This document shows, one piece after another, positions 44,889-54,258 of a stretch of 64,000 nucleotides of DNA. The stretch comes from Streptomyces sp. AC550_RSS872 (lineage in GTDB: Bacteria; Actinomycetota; Actinomycetes; Streptomycetales; Streptomycetaceae). Both the position numbers and the translations under genes were made by a program. Location: positions 30,960 through 94,959 of the forward strand of contig NZ_JAGMUL010000083.1 of the NCBI RefSeq assembly GCF_019049285.1, read 5' to 3'. The first letter of the stretch is position 1. Each line of letters begins with the position of its first letter. The notes below the pieces were generated by a model. It was given only the letters and a program-made list of their open reading frames with translations. It was not told where the DNA came from and made no database searches.

Positions 44889-47516
44889 ATGAGCGAGCAC
44901 CGTCGCAAACCGCCGCAGCCGCAGGGAGGCGGACGTGCCGCGGCCCGACGCGGCCAGGCCGGCTCGTCCTCCGGCCGCCGAGCGGCACCGCGAGGCGCCA
45001 CCGGATCTCCTTCCGACTCGTACGGGTCGGGTCTCAGCGGTTCGGAAGGCGAGGATCGTCCGTATGGCGGACGCGCCGAGGCACGTCGCGCCGCCCAGAG
45101 AGGCGGGGGCAGCCGCCGTAGAGCGGCCGAACCTGGTGGGGGCGGCCGCCGTGCCGCTCCCGGCGGGCCGAACGGCCCCGGGCGTGGTAGAGGGCGTGCG
45201 GCCCCTCCCGCAGGGAAGCGGTTCATCGACTACCCCCGTGCGGGCAAGTACGGCGCGGCGCGCTGGGTGCCGTCGTGGCGGCTTGTCACGGGGACGTTCC
45301 TCGCGTTCATGGGCGGTCTGGTCGCAGCCGCGGGCATCGGGTACGCCATGGTGGGCATCCCGAAGCCGCAGGACACGGCCATGGCCCAGAACAACGTCTT
45401 CTACTGGTCCAATGGCAAGCAGATGGCGTCGACCGGCGGCCAGACGAACCGCCAGCTCGTGAGCAACGCGGAGATCCCGACAGAGATGAAGGACGCGGTG
45501 GTCTCCGCCGAGAATGCGTCCTTCTACGACGACAAGGGCATCGACCCTGCCGGTATCGCGCGCGCGGTCCTCAACATGGCGAGGGGCGGCGAGACGCAGG
45601 GTGGTTCCACCATCACCCAGCAGTTCGTCAAGAACACCTACCTGAGCCAGGAGCAGACTCTCTCCCGCAAGTTCAAAGAGCTGTTCATCTCCATCAAGGT
45701 GAACCAGAAGCTGTCCAAGGACGACATCCTCGCCGGCTATCTCAACACCGCCTACTACGGTCGTAACTCCTACGGAATCCAGGCAGCCGCACAGGCGTAC
45801 TTCGGCGTGGACGCCGAAAAGCTCAGCACCGAGCAATGCGCCTTCCTCGCCGCAGTGCTGAAGGGGCCGAACTTCTACAACCCCGACGGTGGCGTAGGAG
45901 CGAACGCCACGGAGAAGGCAAACACGAAGCGGGCCAAGGAACGCTGGTCGTGGATCCTGGACCGCATGGTCGAGGTCAAGCGGATGACTCCGGCGGAGCG
46001 TGCCAAGGTCGGCGACTTCCCCACGTTGAAGAAGCAGAGCTCGAACCTGTCCGGTCAGTCCGGCTATCTCATCGACATCGCCAAAGAGTACGTCGCCAAG
46101 AAGGCGGGCCTGTCCCCCGAGGACCTGGAGCAGGGCGGCTACCGGATCTACACGACGTTTGACAAGCAGAAGGTCAACGAGCTGGCGGCGGCCGTCGAGA
46201 AGACGGAGAAGAGCTTCCTCGACCCCAAGAAGCGGGAGAAGGACAAGTACGTCCAGTTCGGTGGCGCGTCGGTCGACCCCAAGACCGGAGCGATCGTCGC
46301 GCTGTACGGCGGCGCGGGCTACAACAAGGGCCACTACTCCAACAATGCCAACACGCTGGGTGTGCCGGTCGGATCGACGTGGAAGCCCATCGTGCTGGCC
46401 GCATCGATGAAGTACGGGACGTACAAGACCAACGGCAAGGCGCTCTCGCCGTTGACCAAGTACAACGGCAACGACCTCCTCGAGATCAAGGACCAGAACG
46501 GCGACCCGATCATGGGCGATAACGGAAAGCCGTTCCGTCAGAAGAACGAGGGCATCACGGCCTGGGGCGAGGTGACGCTCAAGAAGGCCATGGAGCAGTC
46601 GATCAACAGCCCGTTCGCGCAGCTGGGTATCGATGTCGGCCTGTCCAGGACCCAGGAGATGGCCAAGGACTTGGGCATCTCGGAGGCCTTCTTCGACAAG
46701 GCCAACCTCAGGAACGTGTCCTTCTCGCTCGGTACGTCGACGCCCAGCGCCATCCGTATGGCGGACGCGTACGGTGCCTTCGCCAACGACGGCAAGCACA
46801 TCGAGCCTTACTCCGTCACCAAGGTGATCCACAAGGGCAAGCAGCTCGACGGGTTCGAGGAACCCGAGGAGCAGGACGCCATGGAGCCGAACGTCGCGAA
46901 CAACGTGACGGACGTCCTGGAGAACGTCGTCCAGAACGGCACCGGCAAGAAGGTCGCGGACATCGGGTTCCCGGTGGCCGGCAAGACGGGTACGACCGAC
47001 GAGAACAAGTCGGCGTGGTTCGTCGGCTACACCAGGGAACTGTCCACGGCCGTGACGCTGTTCCGAACGGACCCCGACAAGGGCAAGCTGCTGTCCATGA
47101 ACGGCACCGGTGGCGTGCCGTCCATCCACGGTGGTGACATCCCGGCGCAGGTCTGGAAGGACTACATGGTCGAGGCCATGAAGGGAGTCACTCCTGAGGC
47201 CTTCCCCAAGGCCGAGCCCATCGGTGAAATCATCAACGACACCCCGACGCCGAGCGCGATTCCGACGCCCACGGAGACGGTCGAGGAGAGCCCGAGCCCC
47301 ACGCCGACGCCCTCCGAGTCGCTGACGTCCCCGTCGCCGACACCGACCGAGACCTGCGACGAGTTCGACTGGCAGTGCAACAACGTCAACGGTGGACAGA
47401 ACGGCGGTTCAGACGGGGGCACGACCTCGTCGCCGACGCCTACCGAGACGGAGACGGACAACTCCGGGGGCAATGCCAACGGCAACGGGGGCCTCTTCGG
47501 AGGACCGTCAGGCTGA
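44889..47516 (+). CDS. class A penicillin-binding protein (bifunctional)
   Basis: 875 residues from the ATG at 44889. A long Gly/Arg-rich cytosolic tail (~1-120) precedes a membrane anchor (LVTGTFLAFMGGLVAAAGIG). The GT51 domain has AVVSAENASFYDDKGID and GGSTITQQFVKNTYLSQEQT. The transpeptidase domain has STWK (catalytic Ser), SINSPF (SxN) and KTGTTD. A Pro/Thr/Ser-rich exported tail follows. It polymerises and crosslinks peptidoglycan from lipid II supplied by MurJ. Confidence 0.95.
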   Translation: MSEHRRKPPQPQGGGRAAARRGQAGSSSGRRAAPRGATGSPSDSYGSGLSGSEGEDRPYGGRAEARRAAQRGGGSRRRAAEPGGGGRRAAPGGPNGPGRGRGRAAPPAGKRFIDYPRAGKYGAARWVPSWRLVTGTFLAFMGGLVAAAGIGYAMVGIPKPQDTAMAQNNVFYWSNGKQMASTGGQTNRQLVSNAEIPTEMKDAVVSAENASFYDDKGIDPAGIARAVLNMARGGETQGGSTITQQFVKNTYLSQEQTLSRKFKELFISIKVNQKLSKDDILAGYLNTAYYGRNSYGIQAAAQAYFGVDAEKLSTEQCAFLAAVLKGPNFYNPDGGVGANATEKANTKRAKERWSWILDRMVEVKRMTPAERAKVGDFPTLKKQSSNLSGQSGYLIDIAKEYVAKKAGLSPEDLEQGGYRIYTTFDKQKVNELAAAVEKTEKSFLDPKKREKDKYVQFGGASVDPKTGAIVALYGGAGYNKGHYSNNANTLGVPVGSTWKPIVLAASMKYGTYKTNGKALSPLTKYNGNDLLEIKDQNGDPIMGDNGKPFRQKNEGITAWGEVTLKKAMEQSINSPFAQLGIDVGLSRTQEMAKDLGISEAFFDKANLRNVSFSLGTSTPSAIRMADAYGAFANDGKHIEPYSVTKVIHKGKQLDGFEEPEEQDAMEPNVANNVTDVLENVVQNGTGKKVADIGFPVAGKTGTTDENKSAWFVGYTRELSTAVTLFRTDPDKGKLLSMNGTGGVPSIHGGDIPAQVWKDYMVEAMKGVTPEAFPKAEPIGEIINDTPTPSAIPTPTETVEESPSPTPTPSESLTSPSPTPTETCDEFDWQCNNVNGGQNGGSDGGTTSSPTPTETETDNSGGNANGNGGLFGGPSG

Positions 47517-47552
47517 TTGGCACGCTGATTGACAGGTCAGCCGAGGCGTGAG

Positions 47553-47597
47553 GGCCGGTGGCCGGCACCCAGCAAAATGGGGTGCCGGCCACCGGCC
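47553..47597 (+). terminator. terminator after the PBP gene
   Basis: A 17-bp perfect stem (GGCCGGTGGCCGGCACC with its complement), an 11-nt AT-rich loop, then TTTGTC. Confidence 0.92.
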
Positions 47598-47630
47598 TTT
47601 GTCGCTGCTACGCCCCTCGGAGCACGGCCT

Positions 47631-47644
47631 GTTTCACGTGAAAC
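47631..47644. promoter_or_regulatory. parS site 7
   Basis: A perfect GTTTCACGTGAAAC between the PBP terminator and the GT87 gene, first of a pair. Confidence 0.95.
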
Positions 47645-47648
47645 GTCG

Positions 47649-47662
47649 GTTTCACGTGAAAC
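47649..47662. promoter_or_regulatory. parS site 8
   Basis: A perfect GTTTCACGTGAAAC 4 bp after site 7; centres are 18 bp apart, nearly two helical turns. Confidence 0.95.
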
Positions 47663-47726
47663 ACTCAGCCGCCTCAGGCCCATCGCCCTCGCCCCGTTCT
47701 CAGACTGGTACGGCAGGATGTGCCCC

Positions 47727-49229
47727 ATGCCCAGTGCAGAGACGACGCCCACGAGCGTGCACGAGCCAGACCCGGTGCGGCCGACCGCGGAGGACGAGGT
47801 GGCCGCGAACGGGAGTGAGCTGATCGGCGGCCCCATCGGGCGGCGTGCCCTGCTCGGGACGTCGTGGTGGACTCCGGTGCGGATCATCGCGCTCGTGGCG
47901 ATCGGCATGTTCGCCCTCGGCCTGGTCCAGAAGGCGCCCTGCTACAACGGCGGCTGGTTCTTCGGTGCCAGCTCGCAGTACACGCATGCCTGCTATTCGG
48001 ACATCCCGCACCTCTATCAGGGGCGTGGCTTCGCCGACGGGCTCGTGCCGTACTTCGACAAGCTTCCCGGCGACATGCAGTACCTCGAGTACCCGGTGCT
48101 GACCGGCGTGTTCATGGAGGTCGCCTCCTGGCTCACGACGGGGAGCGGCACCATCCAGCACCAGGAGCAGTGGTACTGGATGGTCAACGCAGGGATGCTG
48201 ATGGCGTGCGCGGCCGTCATCGCCGTCTGCGTGAGCCGCACGCACACCCGGCGCCCCTGGGACGGCCTGCTGGTTGCCCTGGCACCCGCCTTCGCGCTGA
48301 CCGCGACCATTAACTGGGACCTGCTGGCCGTCGCACTGACGGCCGCAGCGATGCTGATGTGGTCACGCGGCCGCGCCCTCGCCTTCGGCATCCTGCTCGG
48401 GCTCGCCACAGCCGCGAAGCTCTACCCCGTCTTCCTGCTCGGTCCGCTGCTGGTCCTGTGCTGGCGTACGGGCAAGTGGCGGGACTTCGGTAAGGCGCTG
48501 GGCGGCACCGTCGTCGCCTGGCTGGTCGTGAACCTGCCGGTGATGCTGCTCGCCTGGGACGGGTGGTCGCAGTTCTACCGGTTCAGTCAGGAACGGGGCG
48601 TCGACTTCGGCTCCTTCTGGTTGATCATGGCCCAGAACTCCACCGACCCGCTCACCACGGAGACCGTCAACACGCTCGCCACGCTGCTGATGCTGCTGTG
48701 CTGTGCCGGCATCGCCGCGCTCACGCTCACCGCGCCGCGACGTCCGCGGTTCGCCCAGCTGGCCTTCCTGATCGTCGCGGCGTTCATCCTCACCAACAAG
48801 GTCTACTCGCCGCAGTACGTCCTGTGGCTGGTGCCGCTGGCCGCGCTGGCCCGGCCGAGGTGGCGGGACTTCCTCATCTGGCAGGCGTGCGAGGTGGCGT
48901 ATTTCCTCGGGATCTGGCTGTACCTCGCGTACACGACCAGCGGGGACGCCCACAAGGGACTGCCGCCCGATGGCTACCACTGGGCCATCGGCGTGCACCT
49001 GCTGGGGACGCTGTACTTGTGCGCCGTCGTCGTACGGGACATCCTCATGCCGGACCGCGATCCGGTGCGCCGGGCAGGCGAGGACGACCCTTCGGGCGGG
49101 GTGCTCGACAGAGCGGAGGACGTGTTCGTGTTCGGGCCCGCGGCCCATCCGCCACGGCACGCGGCTCACTTCGACGGGCCGCATGTGGAGTGGGGCAGTC
49201 CGGGGAAGACCACCGACGGTTCGCTCTGA
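47727..49229 (+). CDS. GT87 family membrane glycosyltransferase
   Basis: 500 residues from the ATG at 47727 (AGGA 8 bp upstream; an ATG at 47718 also exists). There are about ten membrane helices and the luminal signature TYSDIPHLY-like CYSDIPHLYQGRGFADGLVP, YFDKLPGDMQYLEYPVLTGV. The DUF2029/GT87 family covers polyprenol-phosphate-mannose dependent mannosyltransferases of actinobacteria. The likely role is building a cell-surface glycan or glycolipid. The C-terminal ~50 residues are a cytosolic tail. The sugar and acceptor are not known. Confidence 0.85.
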   Translation: MPSAETTPTSVHEPDPVRPTAEDEVAANGSELIGGPIGRRALLGTSWWTPVRIIALVAIGMFALGLVQKAPCYNGGWFFGASSQYTHACYSDIPHLYQGRGFADGLVPYFDKLPGDMQYLEYPVLTGVFMEVASWLTTGSGTIQHQEQWYWMVNAGMLMACAAVIAVCVSRTHTRRPWDGLLVALAPAFALTATINWDLLAVALTAAAMLMWSRGRALAFGILLGLATAAKLYPVFLLGPLLVLCWRTGKWRDFGKALGGTVVAWLVVNLPVMLLAWDGWSQFYRFSQERGVDFGSFWLIMAQNSTDPLTTETVNTLATLLMLLCCAGIAALTLTAPRRPRFAQLAFLIVAAFILTNKVYSPQYVLWLVPLAALARPRWRDFLIWQACEVAYFLGIWLYLAYTTSGDAHKGLPPDGYHWAIGVHLLGTLYLCAVVVRDILMPDRDPVRRAGEDDPSGGVLDRAEDVFVFGPAAHPPRHAAHFDGPHVEWGSPGKTTDGSL

Positions 49230-49254
49230 GCGAACATGCGGGGTGGCGCAAGTG

Positions 49255-49290
49255 AAAGGCCGTACACGGACTCCTCCGTGTACGGCCTTT
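49255..49290. terminator. terminator between GT87 and the racemase-like gene
   Basis: AAAGGCCGTACACGGA and its complement form a perfect 16-bp stem with a 4-nt loop. It serves both convergent genes. Confidence 0.92.
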
Positions 49291-49321
49291 CGTGGTTATG
49301 ACGTTGCCGAGCGGCGGTCGC

Positions 49322-50353
49322 TCAACGGTCGACGATCCGGTCGAACTGCGTGGTGGTGTGCCGCAGATGGGCGACCAGTTCGTCGCCGACCTTCGGCTCG
49401 GGGGCGTCCGCGGGGACGAACAGGATGGAGACCTGCATGTGCGGCGGCTCCGCGAACCAGCGCTGCTTGCCGCCCCACACGAAGGGAGAAAGGTTCCGGT
49501 TGACTGTGGCGAGGCCGGCCCGGGCAACGCCCTTGGCGCGCGGCATGACGCCGTGCAGGGCCTTGGGGGCCTCCAGGCCCACCCCGTGCGACGTACCGCC
49601 CGCAACGACCACCAGGAAGCCGTCGGAGGCCGTCTTCTGCTGCCGGTAGCCGAAGCGGTCACCCTTGGAGACACGCGTGACGTCCAAGACCGCGCCGCGG
49701 TACTCGGTGGCCTCGTGGTCGCCCAGCCACAGCCGAGTGCCGATGCGGGCCCGGAAGCGGGTCTGCGGGAACTGCTGTTGCAGACGGGCGAGTTCCTCGG
49801 CCTTGAGGTGGCTGACGAACATCGTGTGCAGCGGCAGCCGGGCCGCACGCAGGCGGTCCATCCAGCCGATGACCTCCTCGACGGCGTCCGAGCCGTCGGT
49901 GCGGTCCAGCGGCAGGTGGATGGCGAAGCCCTCCAACCGGACATTCTCTATGGCGGCGTGCAGCTGTGGCAGATCGTGCTCGCTGACCCCGTGCCGCTTC
50001 ATCGAGGACATCACCTCGATGACCACACGGGCGCCCACGAGTCCGTACACGCCGTCCACCGACGAGACCGAGCGGATGACCCGGTCGGGCAGCGGAACCG
50101 GTTCCTCGCCGCGCCGGTACGGCGTCAGCACCAGCAGGTCACCACCGAACCAGTCCTTGATGCGCGCGGCCTCGTACGTCGTTCCGACGGCGAGGACGTC
50201 GGAACCCAGGCGCGTGGCCTCTTCCGCCAGCCGCTCGTGCCCGAACCCGTAGCCGTTGCCCTTGCAGACCGGGACGAGTCCCGGGAACTGCTCCTGCACG
50301 TGCTTGTGGTGCGCCCGCCAGCGCGCGGTGTCGACGTAGAGCGTGAGCGCCAT
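49322..50353 (-). CDS. alanine racemase-like PLP protein
   Basis: 343 residues. The PLP Lys is in LVPVCKGNGYGFGHERLAEE (K30), the counterpart of VKANAYGHG in alanine racemase. The TIM-barrel elements VIEVMSSMKRHGV, LEGFAIHLPLDRTDGSD and IGTRLWLGDHE follow. The C-terminal catalytic Tyr domain is reduced compared with the usual ~370-390 residue alanine racemase, so it may act on another amino acid or as a PLP carrier. It is read with femX directly upstream, pointing to a role in the peptidoglycan cross-bridge or stem peptide. Confidence 0.8.
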   Translation of the reverse strand: MALTLYVDTARWRAHHKHVQEQFPGLVPVCKGNGYGFGHERLAEEATRLGSDVLAVGTTYEAARIKDWFGGDLLVLTPYRRGEEPVPLPDRVIRSVSSVDGVYGLVGARVVIEVMSSMKRHGVSEHDLPQLHAAIENVRLEGFAIHLPLDRTDGSDAVEEVIGWMDRLRAARLPLHTMFVSHLKAEELARLQQQFPQTRFRARIGTRLWLGDHEATEYRGAVLDVTRVSKGDRFGYRQQKTASDGFLVVVAGGTSHGVGLEAPKALHGVMPRAKGVARAGLATVNRNLSPFVWGGKQRWFAEPPHMQVSILFVPADAPEPKVGDELVAHLRHTTTQFDRIVDR

Positions 50354-50451
50354 GGCCGGACCTGGAACCTTTCTCGTGGCTGCGGTGTATCAGAGGTATG
50401 GAAGCTATCGACGGTGCAGCTGTTGACGGTATCGAAGCAGAGATCGCAAGG

Positions 50452-51570
50452 TCAGCGGCGCGACATGTAGATGTCGAGCGCCTTGTGGAGCAGCTTGTTG
50501 AGCGGGAAGTCCCACTCCCCGAGGTACTCGGCGGCCTGGCCGCCCGTGCCCACCTTGAACTGGATCAGGCCGAAGAGGTGGTCGGTCTCGTCCAGCGAGT
50601 CGGAGATTCCGCGCAGGTCGTAGACGGTGGCGCCGAGCGCGTAGGCGTCGCGCAGCATCCGCCACTGCATCGCGTTCGAGGGCCGGACCTCACGTCCGAT
50701 GTTGTCGGAGGCGCCGTAGGAGTACCAGACGTGCCCGCCGACGATCAGCATCGTCGCCGCCGACAGGTTCACACCGTTGTGCCGGGCGAAGTACAGCCGC
50801 ATGCGGTTGGGGTCCTCGGTGTTGAGGGCCGTCCACATGCGCTGGAAGTACGACAGCGGACGCGGGCGGAAATGGTCCCGCACGGCAGTGATCTCGTACA
50901 GCCGCTGCCACTCGGCGAGGTCCTGGTAACCGCCCTGGACGACCTCGACGCCGGCCTTCTCGGCCTTCTTGATGTTGCGTCGCCACAGCTGGTTGAAGTT
51001 CTTGTGGACCTCTTCCAGGGACCGGTTGGCCAGCGGCACCTGGTAGACGTAGCGAGGCTGTACGTCGCCGAAGCCGGCCCCGCCGTCCTCGCCCTGCTGC
51101 CAGCCCATACGGCGCAGCTTGTCGGCGACCTCGAAAGCACGCGGCTCGATGAAGTCGGCCTCGATGTCGCGCAGCCGCTTCACGTCCGGGTTCTGGATGC
51201 CCTGCTTGATGGAGCCCGCCTCCCAGCGCCGGATGATCACCGGCGGGCCCATCTTCACGGAGAAGGCGCCCTGTTGCTTCAGGTGCGCCAGCATCGGCTC
51301 CAGCCACTCGGTCAGATTCGGCGCGAACCAGTTGATGACCGGGCCCTCGGGCAGATAGGCGAGGTAGCGCTTGATCTTGGGCAGCTGCCGGTAGAGGACG
51401 AGGCCGGCGCCGACGAGCTCGCCGCTCTTGTCGAACCAGCCGAGGCTCTCCGAGCGCCACTCCGCCTTGACGTCCGCCCAGGCCGGGACCTGCATGTGGC
51501 TCGCCGACGGCAGGCTCTGGATGTATGCCAGATGCTGCTCGCGACTGATCGTCCTCAGGGTCAGGCTCAT
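50452..51570 (-). CDS. femX: FemX-type lipid II:glycine glycyltransferase
   Basis: 372 residues from the ATG at 51568-51570 (GAGGAG 8 bp upstream). It shows the double GNAT-like Fem fold: LPSASHMQVPAWADVKAEWR, YLAYLPEGPVINW, FNQLWRRNIKKAEKAGVEV and MQWRMLRDAYALGATVYDLR with GI near the end. In S. coelicolor the orthologous gene adds the first glycine of the pentapeptide side chain using glycyl-tRNA. It lies beside the racemase-like gene. Confidence 0.92.
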   Translation of the reverse strand: MSLTLRTISREQHLAYIQSLPSASHMQVPAWADVKAEWRSESLGWFDKSGELVGAGLVLYRQLPKIKRYLAYLPEGPVINWFAPNLTEWLEPMLAHLKQQGAFSVKMGPPVIIRRWEAGSIKQGIQNPDVKRLRDIEADFIEPRAFEVADKLRRMGWQQGEDGGAGFGDVQPRYVYQVPLANRSLEEVHKNFNQLWRRNIKKAEKAGVEVVQGGYQDLAEWQRLYEITAVRDHFRPRPLSYFQRMWTALNTEDPNRMRLYFARHNGVNLSAATMLIVGGHVWYSYGASDNIGREVRPSNAMQWRMLRDAYALGATVYDLRGISDSLDETDHLFGLIQFKVGTGGQAAEYLGEWDFPLNKLLHKALDIYMSRR

Positions 51571-51787
51571 TCGGGGCGCTCCTCGGGCTGGTGTGTCCCC
51601 ATGGGTACAGGGGCTCCGGCTCTCGCGCCGAAGCCTACTGCGCCTTTCGAGCGCCCCGACTGGGCGTACGGAAGCTTCGCCCCGGCCCGGTGGCCGCCGA
51701 GGCGTTCGATGGAGCACTATGCGGTGTTCTACCGGTGTTCGGAGGACAACCTCCGTGGTTGGTGTGGGGAGGACAGTGCCCCTGGCG

Positions 51788-52099
51788 TCAGAAGACCCCG
51801 CCGAAGAGGCCACCGTGCGCCATGCCGAGGAAGAAGCCGACCGCCGAGGCGCCGAGGCCGATGATCAGCCCGAAGCGTTCGCGGGTCGTCACCGAGATCC
51901 ACTGCCCGTATGCGCCGGTGAGGATTCCCACCAGGCCGGTCCAGGAGCTGAGCAGGTGCAGGTTGTGGAACATCGCCGTGACGAAGGCCGTGATGCCCAG
52001 CACCAGGGTCACCACGAGCAGGGTGTCCTGGAGAGGGTGGGGCTTTCCGTCCGTGGCGAAAAGGCCTCCGACGGTGTTGGGTCGCAATGCCTGTGCCAT
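51788..52099 (-). CDS. small membrane protein
   Basis: 103 residues from the ATG at 52097-52099 with GGAGG 6 bp upstream. Three to four membrane helices fill most of the chain (DTLLVVTLVLGITAFVTAMF, LLSSWTGLVGILTGAYGQW, FGLIIGLGASAVGFFLGMAH). Family not recognised beyond conserved Streptomyces membrane protein. It is divergent from rpsF. Confidence 0.85.
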   Translation of the reverse strand: MAQALRPNTVGGLFATDGKPHPLQDTLLVVTLVLGITAFVTAMFHNLHLLSSWTGLVGILTGAYGQWISVTTRERFGLIIGLGASAVGFFLGMAHGGLFGGVF

Positions 52100-52362
52100 A
52101 GGGCACCTCCTGCGGAAGGCGGCGCATCGTAGCGCCATACACACCCGATGTGTACAGATTGTGGGCGTCGGCGGCCGGATTTCAACCGGAAGCCGGTGTG
52201 CGGGTACTGTGTAGCGTCTGCACCGGTGTCTGCCCGGGCCAGCTCGGGGAACCGTGAGGTCACCCCCGATTGTCAGTGGCGGCCGATACCGTTGCGTACG
52301 CATCACAACCCTCCTGCCACGGAACGACCGTGGCCGCTGAGTCCAAAGGAGGTGGGTTCCAC

Positions 52363-52653
52363 ATGCGTCACTACGAGGTGATGGTCATCCTCGACCCCGA
52401 TCTGGAGGAGCGCGCTGTCGCCCCCCTGATCGAGAACTTCCTCTCCGTCGTCCGTGAGGGCAACGGGAAGGTCGAGAAGGTCGACACCTGGGGCCGTCGT
52501 CGTCTCTCGTACGAGATCAAGAAGAAGCCTGAGGGCATCTACTCGGTCATCGACCTGCAGGCCGAGCCTGCGGTCGTCAAGGAGCTCGACCGCCAGATGA
52601 ACCTGAACGAGTCGGTCCTCCGGACCAAGGTCCTCCGCCCCGAGACCCACTGA
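52363..52653 (+). CDS. rpsF: 30S ribosomal protein S6
   Basis: 96 residues, ATG after a near-ideal AAAGGAGGTG. The sequence MRHYEVMVILDPDLEERAVA, VEKVDTWGRRRLSYEIKKKP, EGIYSVIDLQAEPAVVKELD is complete. It binds S18, whose gene follows ssb. First gene of rpsF-ssb-rpsR-rplI. Confidence 0.98.
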   Translation: MRHYEVMVILDPDLEERAVAPLIENFLSVVREGNGKVEKVDTWGRRRLSYEIKKKPEGIYSVIDLQAEPAVVKELDRQMNLNESVLRTKVLRPETH

Positions 52654-52734
52654 GCTCTCCCGCTCAGCTGAACTCGGGATTCGAGTAGCAGCAACCAAGC
52701 AGCCAGAGCAGCAAACCCGCCGAGAGGTTCCCCC

Positions 52735-53334
52735 ATGGCAGGCGAGACCGTCATCACGGTCGTCGGCAATCTTGTCGACGACCCCGAGCTGCGCTTCACC
52801 CCGTCCGGTGCGGCGGTCGCGAAGTTCCGTGTCGCGTCCACCCCCCGCACCTTCGACCGCCAGACGAATGAGTGGAAGGACGGCGAGAGCCTGTTCCTGA
52901 CCTGCTCGGTCTGGCGTCAGGCGGCGGAGAACGTCGCCGAGTCGCTCCAGCGAGGCATGCGCGTCATCGTGCAGGGCCGGCTGAAGCAGCGGTCCTACGA
53001 GGACCGTGAGGGCGTCAAGCGCACGGTCTACGAGCTGGACGTCGAGGAAGTCGGCGCCAGCCTGCGGAACGCCACGGCGAAGGTCACCAAGACCTCTGGT
53101 GGTGCCCGCGGTGGCCAGGGCGGTTACGGCGGCGGTGGCGGTGGCGGCCAGGGTGGCGGCGGCTGGGGCGGAAGCTCCGGTGGCGGCCAGCAGGGCGGCG
53201 GAGCTCCCGCCGACGACCCGTGGGCGACCGGCGCTCCCGCCGGTGGCCAGCAGGGCGGCGGCGGTGGCGGCGGCTGGGGTGGAAACTCCGGCGGCGGCCA
53301 GGGCGGCGGCTACTCGGACGAGCCCCCCTTCTAG
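52735..53334 (+). CDS. ssb: single-stranded DNA-binding protein
   Basis: 199 residues. The OB fold (~1-110) begins MAGETVITVVGNLVDDPELR and has FLTCSVWRQAAENVAESLQR. A Gly/Gln-rich low-complexity region leads to the conserved acidic tip YSDEPPF used to dock replication and repair proteins. Between rpsF and rpsR it is the housekeeping SSB. Confidence 0.98.
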   Translation: MAGETVITVVGNLVDDPELRFTPSGAAVAKFRVASTPRTFDRQTNEWKDGESLFLTCSVWRQAAENVAESLQRGMRVIVQGRLKQRSYEDREGVKRTVYELDVEEVGASLRNATAKVTKTSGGARGGQGGYGGGGGGGQGGGGWGGSSGGGQQGGGAPADDPWATGAPAGGQQGGGGGGGWGGNSGGGQGGGYSDEPPF

Positions 53335-53415
53335 GCCTTCGGGCCAGGCCTGCGGGCCGGTCCGGGTCAAAGGGCGGGTCGTACCCAAACTTCTTGATCA
53401 CACAGGAGAAACATC

Positions 53416-53652
53416 ATGGCGAAGCCGCCTGTGCGCAAGCCGAAGAAGAAGGTCTGCGCTTTCTGCAAGGACAAGGTCACGTACGTGGACTACAAGGACA
53501 CGAACATGCTGCGGAAGTTCATTTCCGACCGCGGCAAGATCCGTGCCCGCCGCGTGACCGGCAACTGCACGCAGCACCAGCGTGACGTCGCCACGGCCGT
53601 CAAGAACAGCCGTGAGATGGCGCTGCTGCCCTACACCTCCACCGCGCGATAA
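53416..53652 (+). CDS. rpsR: 30S ribosomal protein S18
   Basis: 78 residues. PPVRKPKKKVCAFCKDKVTY, DTNMLRKFISDRGKIRARRV and NCTQHQRDVATAVKNSREMA are typical. The Cys pair in CAFC and the later NC identify the zinc-binding (C+) form, relevant because zinc-free paralogues replace it under zinc limitation in Streptomyces. Confidence 0.97.
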   Translation: MAKPPVRKPKKKVCAFCKDKVTYVDYKDTNMLRKFISDRGKIRARRVTGNCTQHQRDVATAVKNSREMALLPYTSTAR

Positions 53653-53670
53653 GGGAAGGGTGACCGACCA

Positions 53671-54117
53671 ATGAAGATCATCCTCACCCACGAGGTCTCC
53701 GGCCTCGGCGCCGCGGGCGACGTCGTCGACGTCAAGGACGGTTACGCTCGCAACTACCTGATCCCGCGGAAGTTCGCGATCCGCTGGACCAAGGGTGGCG
53801 AGAAGGACGTCGAGCAGATCCGTCGTGCTCGCAAGATCCACGAGATCCAGACCATCGAGCAGGCCAACCAGGTCAAGGGCCAGCTCGAGGCGGTCAAGGT
53901 CCGTCTGGCCGTCCGCTCCGGCGACGCCGGTCGTCTCTTCGGCTCCGTCACCCCGGCCGACATCGCTTCCGCGATCAAGGCCGCCGGTGGTCCCGAGGTC
54001 GACAAGCGCCGCATCGAGCTCGGTGCTCCGATCAAGACCCTGGGCGCCCACGAGACGTCCGTGCGTCTGCACCCCGAGGTTGCCGCCAAGGTCAACATCG
54101 AGGTCGTCGCGGCCTGA
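53671..54117 (+). CDS. rplI: 50S ribosomal protein L9
   Basis: 148 residues, complete: MKIILTHEVSGLGAAGDVVD, KDGYARNYLIPRKFAI, a long central helix, and the C-terminal domain with GRLFGSVTPADIASAIKAAG. It lies 18 bp after rpsR. A strong hairpin follows, ending the operon. Confidence 0.98.
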   Translation: MKIILTHEVSGLGAAGDVVDVKDGYARNYLIPRKFAIRWTKGGEKDVEQIRRARKIHEIQTIEQANQVKGQLEAVKVRLAVRSGDAGRLFGSVTPADIASAIKAAGGPEVDKRRIELGAPIKTLGAHETSVRLHPEVAAKVNIEVVAA

Positions 54118-54145
54118 TCACCGCGCTCGGCTAGAACAGCTGAGA

Positions 54146-54179
54146 GGAGGGGCCGTACCCGTTGGGGTGCGGCCCCTCC
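54146..54179 (+). terminator. rpsF-rplI operon terminator
   Basis: GGAGGGGCCGTACCC and GGGTGCGGCCCCTCC pair (one G-T) around a 4-nt loop. Confidence 0.88.
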
Positions 54180-54239
54180 GCTGTGCGGCCAGCGCCATCC
54201 TGGTGCGGATGGCGTCTAGGTGCGGATCGCTGTACGTCC

Positions 54240-54253
54240 GTTTCACGTGAAAC
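54240..54253. promoter_or_regulatory. parS site 9
   Basis: A perfect GTTTCACGTGAAAC between rplI and the convergent MATE gene, first of a pair. Confidence 0.95.
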
Positions 54254-54258
54254 AGCGT

